From the NCBI RefSeq assembly GCF_002379585.1, contig NZ_DFUE01000052.1, positions 3,313 to 67,312 on the forward strand: a stretch of 64,000 bases of DNA, given 5' to 3'. A program made the position numbers and the translations under genes. Source of the stretch: Pseudomonas sp. UBA4194 (lineage in GTDB: Bacteria > Pseudomonadota > Gammaproteobacteria > Pseudomonadales > Pseudomonadaceae). Under the pieces are notes generated by a model, which saw nothing but the letters and a program-made list of their open reading frames with translations, did not search any database and was not told the DNA's origin. Below are positions 8,449 through 16,990 of this stretch, piece after piece (positions within the stretch are counted from its first letter, which is position 1; each line of letters opens with the position of its first letter).

Positions 8449-9339
8449 ATGAAACTCGATATCGAAAAACTCAGGGTTGTGGCGCAGGTTGGGCGGGTCG
8501 GCTCCATGACGGCGGCGGCGCGCAGTCTGCACCTGACACCGTCGGCGGTTTCCCAAACCGTACAGCGGGTGGAAAGTGCTATCGGCCTGGCGCTGTTCGA
8601 ACGCCGCCCGCACGGGATGGTGCTGACCGATGCGGGTGAGCGGGTCGTGCGGCGGGTCAGCCTCATGGAGGCCCAGTTGGCACAACTCGAAAATGAGCTG
8701 CGCAGCGTGGCGCAGGGTCGCTCGGGGCATCTCTCGCTGGGGGTTTTTCCAACGCTCGCTTCGTCGCTGCTGCCGCGCATTGTCATGGACTTCAGCAAGC
8801 AGCATCCAGACATCGCCTTGAATGTGCGCAGCACCCGGGTGGCTGCTTTGCGCAGCCTCGTGGCGTCTGGAGAGCTGGATCTGGCGATCACCTGGACGTA
8901 CCCGTGGCTGACCGAGTCTTCACCTGCACAGGCGCTGAGAACTGATCCGACCGTCGTATTGCTGCCGGTCGGCCATCCCATCGGGGACGAAGCAGGCCCC
9001 GTGAACGTCGCGCGGCTTGCCGACGAGGCCTGGGTGTGTAGATCCGACGGCCATGAAATCACCGAGCTTTTGCATCGAGCCTCTGCCCACTGCAACTTCA
9101 CCCCGCGTATTGCCATGCTCGCCAATGACTACCAGGAAACCCAGGCCATGGTGGCTGCCGGGCTGGGCGTGGCCCTGGCGCCCAAGCTTTCAACCACGAC
9201 CTGCCGCGCGGATATCGTGGTCAGGGATATGGATGATTCGGTACCGTCTCGCCAGCTGCATCTGGTTCGGCCCTCCAATCGAAGCAGTCCGGCGGTTGAG
9301 CCGATGATCGAGTTGCTGCGCAATCTTCTCGGCGACTAG
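8449..9339 (+). CDS. LysR-family regulator, divergent from the citrate-type transporter
   Basis: A 296-residue LysR-type regulator: winged helix at ~1-60 (the recognition helix includes SAVSQTVQRVE) and a periplasmic-binding-like effector domain from ~90. The 148-base gap to the transporter holds the divergent promoters and a TTAAG-N14-CTTAA inverted repeat at 8384-8407 that could be part of its site. By LysR habit it would activate the transporter-MmgE/PrpD pair in response to the imported acid; this is inferred from position only. Confidence 0.9.
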   Translation: MKLDIEKLRVVAQVGRVGSMTAAARSLHLTPSAVSQTVQRVESAIGLALFERRPHGMVLTDAGERVVRRVSLMEAQLAQLENELRSVAQGRSGHLSLGVFPTLASSLLPRIVMDFSKQHPDIALNVRSTRVAALRSLVASGELDLAITWTYPWLTESSPAQALRTDPTVVLLPVGHPIGDEAGPVNVARLADEAWVCRSDGHEITELLHRASAHCNFTPRIAMLANDYQETQAMVAAGLGVALAPKLSTTTCRADIVVRDMDDSVPSRQLHLVRPSNRSSPAVEPMIELLRNLLGD

Positions 9340-9431
9340 CCGCTGCCGATCGATGCTCGTCGGGCGCAGAGGTGTCCTACCTGTCGGGTTGAGCGGTGCT
9401 GTTATTGACCTGAACGGCCTTCCAAGGTTAA

Positions 9432-9447
9432 CTGTATATTCATACAG
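9432..9447 (+). promoter_or_regulatory. LexA box upstream of umuC
   Basis: CTGTATATTCATACAG matches CTGT-N8-ACAG exactly and lies 15 bases before the umuC ATG. Its flank (GTTAA before, TA after) repeats that of the umuD box at 5020 almost base for base, suggesting a duplicated promoter. Confidence 0.92.
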
Positions 9448-9462
9448 TAAATCTGCACAGCC

Positions 9463-10746
9463 ATGAAAAAGCCCGACCCCGTATATGCCCTGATCGACTG
9501 CAACAGCTTCTATGCCAGCTGCGAACGCGTGTTTCGCCCGGATCTGGCGAAGACGCCGATCGTGGTCCTGAGCAACAACGACGGCTGCGTGATCGCGCGT
9601 TCCGCCGAAGCCAAGCCGTTCGTGAAGATGGCGGCGCCGTATTTTCAGATCAAGGAGCAGTTGCGCCGTCATGGCGTGGTCGCGTTTTCGTCGAACTACG
9701 CGCTGTATGGCGATATCAGCGAACGGGTGATGAGTGTCATCGAGTCGATGGTGCCGGCGGTGGAGGTGTACAGCATCGATGAAGCTTTCGCCGACCTCAC
9801 GGGCGTGCAGCAGGACCTCGAGGCCCTGGGTCGGGATATCCGTGCTCGGGTGCATATGTACACCGGGATTCCCGTTGGCGTGGGCATCGCCGGCACCAAG
9901 ACCCTGGCCAAACTGGCCAATCATGCAGCAAAGAAATGGCAGGCGCAGCTGGGCGGTGTGCTGGACCTGCGCAACCCGGCCCGGCGTGATCGGCTGCTGA
10001 AGATCACCGAGGTCAGTGATGTTTGGGGGGTGGGCCGCAAGATGACGGCTCATCTGCAAGGGATGAACATCAATACCGCCTGGGACCTGGCCCACGCCGA
10101 CCCGTGGTTGCTGCGCAAGAAGTTCAGTGTGGTGATTGAGAAGACTGCCCGGGAGCTGGCGGGCACCGCATGCCTGGAACTGGACGACCCGGACCCACCC
10201 AAGCGGGAGATCTGTTGCAGCAGGATGTTCGGCAAACGCCTGACCGAGATCGCGCCGATTCGTGAGGCGGTAGCCAGCTATGTGATGCGCGCGTCGGAAA
10301 AACTGCGGGCGCAGAAGTCGCTGTGCCGTCAGCTGCGGGTGAGCATTCGCACCGGCATGCTCAACCCCGACGAAGCCAAATATGCCAACGGCGTGGTGGT
10401 GCAGTTGCCTTACCCTACCGACGATGTGCGCTTGTTGACCAAGGCGGCGGTACAGGGGTTGGAGCATGTGTTTCGCAGTGGTTTCACCTATAGCAAGGCG
10501 GAGGTGCTGCTGTTGGGGTTGTGTCAGCGGGGGGAGTTCACCGATGACTTGTTCGCCAGTTCCCAGCCTGCTGCGGCCCAGAAACTGATGGGCGTGCTGG
10601 ATGCAGTGAACGGCCGATGGGGCAGGGGAACGCTACGGCCTGCAGCCGTGCCGATGAACCCGGATTGGGGGATGCGGCGGGAGATGATGAGCTGCAGTTA
10701 CACGACTTCTTTGGGGGGGCTTTGGAGGGTGGGGGTGGGGTTGTGA
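9463..10746 (+). CDS. umuC: Y-family DNA polymerase V catalytic subunit UmuC
   Basis: A 427-residue translesion polymerase, close to the E. coli UmuC length of 422. It opens with the Y-family motif ALIDCNSFYASCERVF carrying the first catalytic Asp; the second acidic pair is in YSIDEAFADL. The helix-hairpin-helix region (TKTLAKLANHAAKK, VWGVGRKM) and little-finger domain follow, with the UmuC-specific C-terminus ending in a region rich in Gly and Arg. It synthesises across lesions with UmuD'. It has its own LexA box and is separated from umuD by three unrelated genes. Confidence 0.95.
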   Translation: MKKPDPVYALIDCNSFYASCERVFRPDLAKTPIVVLSNNDGCVIARSAEAKPFVKMAAPYFQIKEQLRRHGVVAFSSNYALYGDISERVMSVIESMVPAVEVYSIDEAFADLTGVQQDLEALGRDIRARVHMYTGIPVGVGIAGTKTLAKLANHAAKKWQAQLGGVLDLRNPARRDRLLKITEVSDVWGVGRKMTAHLQGMNINTAWDLAHADPWLLRKKFSVVIEKTARELAGTACLELDDPDPPKREICCSRMFGKRLTEIAPIREAVASYVMRASEKLRAQKSLCRQLRVSIRTGMLNPDEAKYANGVVVQLPYPTDDVRLLTKAAVQGLEHVFRSGFTYSKAEVLLLGLCQRGEFTDDLFASSQPAAAQKLMGVLDAVNGRWGRGTLRPAAVPMNPDWGMRREMMSCSYTTSLGGLWRVGVGL

Positions 10747-10792
10747 TCTGTGGTGAATGGTCCCCTCACCCCAAATCTCAAACCCTCAACCC

Positions 10793-12934
10793 TCAACCAT
10801 CACCCTGCAACGGCCACCCCCAATGCCCCGAATCCGCCTCCATCAACCGATGGAAATGCCCGGACACCGTCGCTATCAACTGAGCATCGTCGACCGGGTC
10901 CATCCCCGAATACGGCCGGCCGTTATAGTCGCCGGAATGGGTCAGCACGGCCTCGACGCTGCCAGTGTCTTCATACAACTGCTTCATCTGCTGCGCTTCC
11001 TGGTCCTTGCTGTCGGTGGTGCGCAGCGCATAGTGGATCGCCAGCGCCGTGCCGAAAGCCAGGGCAGGGGACTGGATCGCGTGCTTGCTGGCCAGGTCGA
11101 TGCTGCTGAGGATGCGTTCATTGCGCTGCAGCTTGCGCAGCGGGTCACGGCCTACACGCACGCACGGGTCCTTGAACGAGGTCTTGCAGCGTTCCAGGAA
11201 AGTCTGGGCAAAGGCGGTCACCGTTTCATTCATGTCGGCGTTGTCGGCCAACAGCGCCGGCGCCACTTCCTGGCGAATCAGGCGCTCGGCCAATGCCGCG
11301 ACGCGCGGGTCGCCCATGCCCTGGCCCACCCAGGAGTAGCCCAGCAGGCTGGCATACCAGGCAATGATGGCGTGGGGACCGTTCCACAGGCGGTTCTTGA
11401 TCAACTGAATCTGGGCGATGTCGTCGACCGTTTTCACCTGGCGCAGACGCTCCAGCAGGTCGCTGCCGCGCTCCACATACAGCGGCATGTCTGGCTCGCT
11501 GTTGAACAGGATCAGGTGCAGCTGGCTCAGGGCGGCGCTGGACTGGGCGAACGGCTGGAAGCGCCCGATCAGGCGCTGATATTCCAGCGGCGGTTTGGAA
11601 GACTTGACCCGGGGTGCCGGCTCTTCGTCCAGGCTGTTCTGGAACATCTGCGACTTGATGCGCAACTGACGCATCAGTGCGTCGTTGCTGATCTTGGAAA
11701 CGATGCGGCTGACCACCGTCTCGGCAAAGTGGGTCTTGCCCATGATCTGCTGGCAGAGCTCGGCCGAGCACAACAGCCCCAGTTCGGCCTCCACATGACG
11801 GCGGACGAAGGCAGCACCGCCGATCTTGTTCAGCACGATCAAGATGGTCAGCTCGCGACCGCGGCGCTCGAAGCGGCGCAGCAGGCCTTTGGCGATCACT
11901 TCAGCCTGGTTGCGGATGGCCTGCTCGGGCAGGCTCAGGCCAATGATCTCGGCGACGTCGTACATGTCGATGACCGCCTCGGCGTCGTCCATGTCGATCA
12001 TGCGCACGTTTTCGATGGTCTGGTCGAATGAGGTGGCGCCATAGCGCACGCTGTAGCGACCGAATGCCGACACGGTTTCGCGCAGCATTCGCGAGCGGGT
12101 GGCGGCAATGATTTCACAGGGGCGGGTGTAGCCGTCCCAGTGCGAGAACACCTGGGTCAGGTAGCCGCCGCCGATGGCGCCGAAACCGTGAATGCCCACA
12201 CGGAACTGATTCAGCGACTGCGGAAACGGCTCGCTCAACTCGGGCGTCCCCAGGTGCGGGATGCACTCGCTGAGATCGTCGAGGAATTGATGCATGCTGC
12301 TGTAGGCTTTCAACGCGCCGGCTTTCACCTCGGCCGCTGGCGGCTTGATGTCTTCGATCAGGATCGGCTGGCCTTCGGCGCGAATGGCCGAAAGCATGCC
12401 GTTCTCCGAGTCCTCGACCATGAAGCACTGGTTCGGCTCACAGTTCAGGGCACTGGCGGCACGCAGAAAAATCTCGGGGTGCGGTTTGCCCTGGCTGACT
12501 TCGTCACCGCACACGGTGATGTCGAAGTACTTGAGCACATTGGCGTTGATCAGGTACTCCTCGGCGATGGCGCGGCGGCTCGAGGTGGCCACGGCCATGG
12601 TCAGGCCACATTTGCGCAAGCGCTCCAGCACCTCCAGCAGACCGGCCTTGATCGGCACGCCGTGGTTGCGTACGTACTCGAGTTCAAGTTCGTCGGCGCG
12701 CTTGCGGATTTCGGCGTAGGGGAAGTTGTCACCGTTATGGGCCTTGGCGAGGGCTTCGGCCTTCTTCGCGCTCAGACCCAGGGACCCGACCAGGGTGTGC
12801 TCGCTCAGGGGCTTGCCGAAAATCTCGCTGGAGGCCTGCTTCAAGGTCTTGAAGCGCAGGCGCTCGGTGTCGAACATGGTGCCATCCATATCGAAGATGG
12901 CACTGAAGATTCTTTTTCCCTGGAAGAAAATCAT
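10793..12934 (-). CDS. mtlD: Bifunctional mannitol-1-phosphate dehydrogenase/phosphatase (HAD-MtlD fusion)
   Basis: A 713-residue fusion. Residues ~1-220 are a HAD phosphatase: motif I is FDMDGTMFD with nucleophile Asp15 and Asp17, and a later VEDSENG motif supplies the metal ligands. Residues ~245-713 are a mannitol dehydrogenase-type enzyme with a Rossmann motif HGFGAIGGGYL near 246-256. Known fusions of this type (MtlD of Acinetobacter) reduce fructose-6-phosphate to mannitol-1-phosphate and dephosphorylate it, making mannitol as a compatible solute under salt stress. AGGAG lies eight bases before the ATG. No sugar PTS or mannitol uptake gene is near, consistent with synthesis rather than catabolism. 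Confidence 0.88.
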   Translation of the reverse strand: MIFFQGKRIFSAIFDMDGTMFDTERLRFKTLKQASSEIFGKPLSEHTLVGSLGLSAKKAEALAKAHNGDNFPYAEIRKRADELELEYVRNHGVPIKAGLLEVLERLRKCGLTMAVATSSRRAIAEEYLINANVLKYFDITVCGDEVSQGKPHPEIFLRAASALNCEPNQCFMVEDSENGMLSAIRAEGQPILIEDIKPPAAEVKAGALKAYSSMHQFLDDLSECIPHLGTPELSEPFPQSLNQFRVGIHGFGAIGGGYLTQVFSHWDGYTRPCEIIAATRSRMLRETVSAFGRYSVRYGATSFDQTIENVRMIDMDDAEAVIDMYDVAEIIGLSLPEQAIRNQAEVIAKGLLRRFERRGRELTILIVLNKIGGAAFVRRHVEAELGLLCSAELCQQIMGKTHFAETVVSRIVSKISNDALMRQLRIKSQMFQNSLDEEPAPRVKSSKPPLEYQRLIGRFQPFAQSSAALSQLHLILFNSEPDMPLYVERGSDLLERLRQVKTVDDIAQIQLIKNRLWNGPHAIIAWYASLLGYSWVGQGMGDPRVAALAERLIRQEVAPALLADNADMNETVTAFAQTFLERCKTSFKDPCVRVGRDPLRKLQRNERILSSIDLASKHAIQSPALAFGTALAIHYALRTTDSKDQEAQQMKQLYEDTGSVEAVLTHSGDYNGRPYSGMDPVDDAQLIATVSGHFHRLMEADSGHWGWPLQGDG

Positions 12935-13454
12935 GGCTGTTACTCCTGTTTTTGCTGACGGTACTGCTGTCAGTGTTGCGTGAGTCGTCGCTGGAAACGG
13001 TTGGCCTCGGGCAGATCGCGATGGATGGCCCAGGCGGGCAAATGGCGACGCTAATAGCGCGGCGGGGTACCCGGTCGTTTCGAGGGCAGACGATCAATGA
13101 GGGCAGGCGCGCGGCGTAGGTGCCGGGTAGCGCAGAGGCTCAGGGAGCCGAAGGTTGGAACGGGGTGCAGCGGGGTGTAGCGGGGGAGAGTAGCGAGCCC
13201 TGTGGCGGTGTTGTCACCGTATTTTCGGTTAGGCTCACGGTGCGCAATCAGGGAGGCGGACAGTGAGCCGAAGGGGCGATGGATACGTGTGATTCCGTGC
13301 ATGGGCCGTCGAATTGTCCTGCGCAAAGTGTGGGATTCCTTTTTAGACTTAACATGCCTGAGGCGTCTGGTTCAAGGCTTGCGGCGCTTTGACGCGGCCT
13401 CTGAATACGCTGAAGCCCCCGTGCTTCGGGAGCTGCAGCGTCGCCAGGGATAAT
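12935..13454. other. 520-base intergenic region without a recognisable gene
   Basis: This lies upstream of mtlD and downstream of the yncE-like gene. I find no convincing coding sequence. It contains GGCTCAC / GTGAGCC arms (around 13231-13270), two copies of a GAGCCGAAGG phrase, and near 13415-13435 a GC hairpin (CCCGAAGCACGGG on the minus strand) that could end yncE-like transcription. An osmotically controlled promoter for mtlD is expected here, but I cannot point to its elements. Confidence 0.5.
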
Positions 13455-14498
13455 TTACCCTTGCGGGATAATGGCCAGGGCGTCGGGCTCAGGGCCTGCC
13501 GGCCAACGGGCCTGTACGGTCCAGGTAGCCGTGTCGATTACCGCCACCTCGTCACCGCCGCTGATGGCCACGAAAGCGCGCTTGCCGTCCGGCGCGACCA
13601 CCGCCCCGATAGGCAGCGCCGCAGCACCCAACAGGGTCTCGCGATACACCGCGCCTTCGCGCGTCAGGTCGATGCGCTTGACCTCACGCTTGCTGGCCAC
13701 ATCGATCACCGACAGTTCGGCGGATTTGGCGCAACTGACCAGCGCATGCTTGCCATCCGGCGTCATGACGATGCGGATCGGAAAGCGCCCGGTCTTGATC
13801 CGGTCGACCACTTTCAGCGTCTGGGTATCAACCAGAGCCACCTCATTGTCTTCACGGTTGCTCACCCACACGTGCTTGCCAGAGGGCTCGAGGGCGATGC
13901 CCTCGGTGCTGTTGCCGGTAGCCACCGAGGCGATCTTGCGCTGTTGCTTGAGGTCGACCACCGACAGGCTGCCGCCTTTGACATGGGTCACATAGGCACG
14001 GCTGGCATCCGGCGACAGCACCACCATGTGGGGCTGGCCGCCGCCCACGTCGATGCGCTCGAGGACTTTGCCCTGGGCCAGGTCGACCACCAGCAGGCGC
14101 TCGCTGTCTTCAGTGGTGACCACGATGCGCTGATTGTCAGGGAAGAAACGAATGCCATGGGGACGCGAATCCTGTCCCAGATCGATGGTGCGCAGTACCT
14201 TGCGCGCCGGCCAGTCGATCACGCTGAGGCTGTTGTTGGCCACACCCTGGGCACCGTAGTTGCCGACCACTGCCAGGCGACCGTCGCCGGCAACGATCAC
14301 TTCGTGGGGGCCGGTGCCCACCGGCAGTTTCAGCAGTTCCTTGCCGTTGACCATGTTCAGTGCCGAGACACTGGCACCGTCCTTGTTGCCCACCAGCAAT
14401 ACGTCGTCGGCGTGCGCCAGAGGCAGGGCGCCGAGCAGCAGACCGGCCAGGCAGGCGCGGCGCAGGGGTGTCAGCAGCGATGGGATTGAGTAGGGCAT
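13455..14498 (-). CDS. YncE-like periplasmic beta-propeller protein (YVTN repeats)
   Basis: A 347-residue secreted protein. A signal peptide (positive RR, hydrophobic core, cleavage after AHA near residue 30) is followed by about seven blades with the recurring pattern of a (V/L)SVID strand and a GxxP(H/I)(G/E/R)I strand, typical of the YVTN/lactonase-like propeller family. The molecular role of YncE-type proteins is poorly defined; DNA binding and metal-linked roles have been reported for relatives. AGGAG sits seven bases before the ATG at 14498. It diverges from the IclR gene but shows no functional tie to it. Confidence 0.82.
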   Translation of the reverse strand: MPYSIPSLLTPLRRACLAGLLLGALPLAHADDVLLVGNKDGASVSALNMVNGKELLKLPVGTGPHEVIVAGDGRLAVVGNYGAQGVANNSLSVIDWPARKVLRTIDLGQDSRPHGIRFFPDNQRIVVTTEDSERLLVVDLAQGKVLERIDVGGGQPHMVVLSPDASRAYVTHVKGGSLSVVDLKQQRKIASVATGNSTEGIALEPSGKHVWVSNREDNEVALVDTQTLKVVDRIKTGRFPIRIVMTPDGKHALVSCAKSAELSVIDVASKREVKRIDLTREGAVYRETLLGAAALPIGAVVAPDGKRAFVAISGGDEVAVIDTATWTVQARWPAGPEPDALAIIPQG

Positions 14499-14692
14499 GG
14501 GCAGTCTCCTGAGGGTTTTGAGTCCTGGGTGCAAACGCATGCAGTTGTGACCCGCGCAAAATGCCAGGAGTTCGGAAATAGAGCGGTCGCTTGGGATCTG
14601 GAACGGTTTCTCGTCGCAAGCCGTCCAGAGTTTTTTTCCCGCTCAGTGAGAATCGTCCGCCAGAATCGAGAATTTGTTCTTATAGTGCATCC

Positions 14693-15430
14693 ATGAACGA
14701 TCCACGAACCACAAGCATTGTCGACCGGGTGCTGCAGGTGCTGACCTGCGTGGCCAAGGCTGGGCAACCGATTGCTGCCAAGCGTATCGCCGCGCAAGTG
14801 CATATGCCGCTGAGCACGGTCTACCGGCATCTGGCATCGCTGAAGAAGTGGGGCTTGCTGCAGGAGCACATGACCACGGGGCTGTACGAGCCGGGTGCGA
14901 CCGGCGTGCAGTTGGCATGGGGCTTCGATCAGACCTCCAACCTGATCAGCCAGAGCCGCGAGGAGATCAGTACCCTGGCCGAACGTACCGGTGAAAGCGT
15001 CGGCTTGCTGGTGTACAGCAATGGCCAGATGGTGTGCATCGCCATGGAAGAGAGCAGCAGTTCACTGCGCTGCTCATTCACCAAAGGCCGTGCGCATTCG
15101 ATGATGCAGGGCGCATCGGCCAAGAGCCTGCTGGCGTTTCTGCCCGACCCGGTGCAGCGCCAACTGCTCCAAGAGCAATCGGGGCAGGCCGCTATGGAAG
15201 TTGCCGCGCTGGAAAAGGAGATCGCACGGATTCGCAAGAATGGCTATGCCACCAGTGACAGTGAGGTCGATCTGGGGGTTTGGGGCGTCAGTGTCCCGTT
15301 GATTTCAGCGGACGGCGCCCTGGAAGGCACCATTACGTTGATGGCGCCGTCACTGCGCGTTGGCCCACGGGAGGCTGAGTTGATCAGCCTTACCAGAAAA
15401 GCAGCCAGCCGCATTTGCAATCGTTTCTAA
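14693..15430 (+). CDS. IclR-family transcriptional regulator
   Basis: A 245-residue regulator with an N-terminal winged helix (~5-65, recognition segment MPLSTVYRHLASLKKWGLL) and a GAF-like IclR effector domain (motifs GRAHSMMQGASAKSLLAF and VSVPLISADGALEGTI). It is 60 bases upstream of an ABC transporter-hutFGD set on the same strand, and is the likely local regulator of that set. The classical hut regulator is HutC (GntR family), so this implies an inducer other than urocanate. The ATG at 14693 was chosen because the HTH begins just after it. Confidence 0.9.
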   Translation: MNDPRTTSIVDRVLQVLTCVAKAGQPIAAKRIAAQVHMPLSTVYRHLASLKKWGLLQEHMTTGLYEPGATGVQLAWGFDQTSNLISQSREEISTLAERTGESVGLLVYSNGQMVCIAMEESSSSLRCSFTKGRAHSMMQGASAKSLLAFLPDPVQRQLLQEQSGQAAMEVAALEKEIARIRKNGYATSDSEVDLGVWGVSVPLISADGALEGTITLMAPSLRVGPREAELISLTRKAASRICNRF

Positions 15431-15490
15431 CTGCCGCTCAATCCATGTTTCGGGTCCTGACAGGACTTACCCTCGCCGAAGGAATTCGTG

Positions 15491-16246
15491 ATGAAAGCGT
15501 TTAAGTTGTTCACCCCCCTGGCTGCTGCATTGACCCTGATGGCCTCGTTCTGCACCTCGGCCCAGGCCGCCGATGAAGTGATGCGTGTGGGTACCGATGC
15601 GACCTTCCCACCCATGGAATTCGTGCAGGACGGCAAGCGTACCGGCTTCGATGTCGAGTTGATCGAGGCCATCGGCAAACAGCTGAACAAGAAGGTCGAG
15701 TGGGTCGACATCGGCTTCAAGGGGCTGATCCCGGGTCTGATTTCCAACCGCTTCGATGTCGCCGCGTCGGCCATCTACATGACCGAGGAACGCCAGAAGG
15801 TGGTCAACTTTACCGACTCCTACTATCGCGGCGGCCTGGCGGTACTGGTACTCAAGGATGACACCAGCATCAATGCGCCGGCCGATCTGGTGGCGGGCAA
15901 GAAGGTCTCGGCCCAGGTGGGCACCAAGTCCATCGATTTTCTGAAAACCAACTACCCCGCCGTGAGTGTGGTGGAAGTGGAGAAGAACCAGGCCATGTTC
16001 GACCTGTTGGCCATTGGCCGGGTCAATGCTGCGGTCACCGGACGTCCGGCCGCGGTGGAATATGCCAAGCGCCAGCCCAAGGTCCGCGTGCTGGACGAAG
16101 GCCTGACCACCGAGCTGTACGGCTTCGCGATTCGCAAGAACGATACCGAGCTGCAACAGCAGATGAACCAGGCCCTGCAAACCCTGCGTAGCAACGGCGA
16201 ATACGCTGCCCTGACCCAGAAGTGGTTCGGCACCACAAAAGAATAA
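15491..16246 (+). CDS. Polar amino-acid ABC transporter substrate-binding protein
   Basis: A 251-residue periplasmic binding protein of family 3. The signal peptide is cleaved after AQA at residue 26. The mature protein begins with the canonical VGTDATFPPMEF strand and has the GFDVELIEAIGKQL and FDVAASAIYMTEER motifs that build the ligand cleft. AAGGA precedes the ATG at the proper distance. With the permease and ATPase it imports an amino-acid-like solute; the downstream hutF and hutG suggest a formimino- or formyl-amino acid. A hairpin just after the stop codon may protect its mRNA. Confidence 0.93.
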   Translation: MKAFKLFTPLAAALTLMASFCTSAQAADEVMRVGTDATFPPMEFVQDGKRTGFDVELIEAIGKQLNKKVEWVDIGFKGLIPGLISNRFDVAASAIYMTEERQKVVNFTDSYYRGGLAVLVLKDDTSINAPADLVAGKKVSAQVGTKSIDFLKTNYPAVSVVEVEKNQAMFDLLAIGRVNAAVTGRPAAVEYAKRQPKVRVLDEGLTTELYGFAIRKNDTELQQQMNQALQTLRSNGEYAALTQKWFGTTKE

Positions 16247-16254
16247 GCCGCCGA

Positions 16255-16284
16255 TGCAGGCCTGCCCGTTCAGGCGGGCCTGCA
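16255..16284 (+). terminator. Intercistronic hairpin after the binding-protein gene
   Basis: TGCAGGCC and GGCCTGCA are complementary arms of an imperfect 30-base hairpin with no U tract. Such structures often stabilise binding-protein mRNA or partially terminate transcription, giving more binding protein than permease. Role inferred from position. Confidence 0.5.
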
Positions 16285-16324
16285 CACACCACGCCTTCAA
16301 CCGTAAGCCTCTGCGGAGTACATC

Positions 16325-16990
16325 ATGGATCTCGACTTTTCCCCGGTCTGGGACGGCTGGCGCGCGCTCGCCTCTGGCACCTTGATCACCATCGAAATCA
16401 CCGCTGCGGCGCTGGTGCTGGGCTGTGTGCTGGGCCTGCTGATCGGACTGGGTCGCCTCAATCCCAAACGCACGGTGATCTACGGCCTGTGCACCACCTA
16501 CCTGACGCTGGTACGGGGTACACCGCTGCTGGTGCAACTGTTCATTCTGTTCTTCGGTCTGCCGCACTTCGGCGTTCAGTTGCCGGCTTATGTGTGCGGT
16601 ATTTTCGGCCTGGGCATCTACAGCGCCGCCTACGTGTCGGAGATCGTCCGGGGTTCCATCCAGTCGGTGGAGAAAGGCCAGATGGAAGCTGCCCGCTCCC
16701 TGGGTCTGCCGCACAAGCTGGCCATGCGCAAGGTCATCCTGCCCCAGGCCTTCGTGCGCATGATTCCTGCGCTGGGCAACGAATTCATTGCCTTGATCAA
16801 GAACTCTGCGCTGGTGTCGTTGCTCACCATCGCCGACGTGATGCACGAAGGCGAGAAGATCATCAGCGTGTCCTATCGCTCGCTTGAAGTGTACCTGGCC
16901 ATTGCCTTTATCTACCTGATGCTCACCAGCATCACCACCTTGATCCTGCGTCGCACCGAGAAGGTGCTGCGCGCCGACGGGAGAGTGTGA
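16325..16990 (+). CDS. Polar amino-acid ABC transporter permease
   Basis: A 221-residue inner-membrane protein of the HisMQ/GlnP type with about five membrane segments. The cytoplasmic EAA loop reads MEAARSLGLPHKLAMRKVILPQA, which contacts the ATPase. A single permease gene means a homodimeric channel. Its TGA overlaps the ATG of the ATPase gene. Confidence 0.94.
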   Translation: MDLDFSPVWDGWRALASGTLITIEITAAALVLGCVLGLLIGLGRLNPKRTVIYGLCTTYLTLVRGTPLLVQLFILFFGLPHFGVQLPAYVCGIFGLGIYSAAYVSEIVRGSIQSVEKGQMEAARSLGLPHKLAMRKVILPQAFVRMIPALGNEFIALIKNSALVSLLTIADVMHEGEKIISVSYRSLEVYLAIAFIYLMLTSITTLILRRTEKVLRADGRV

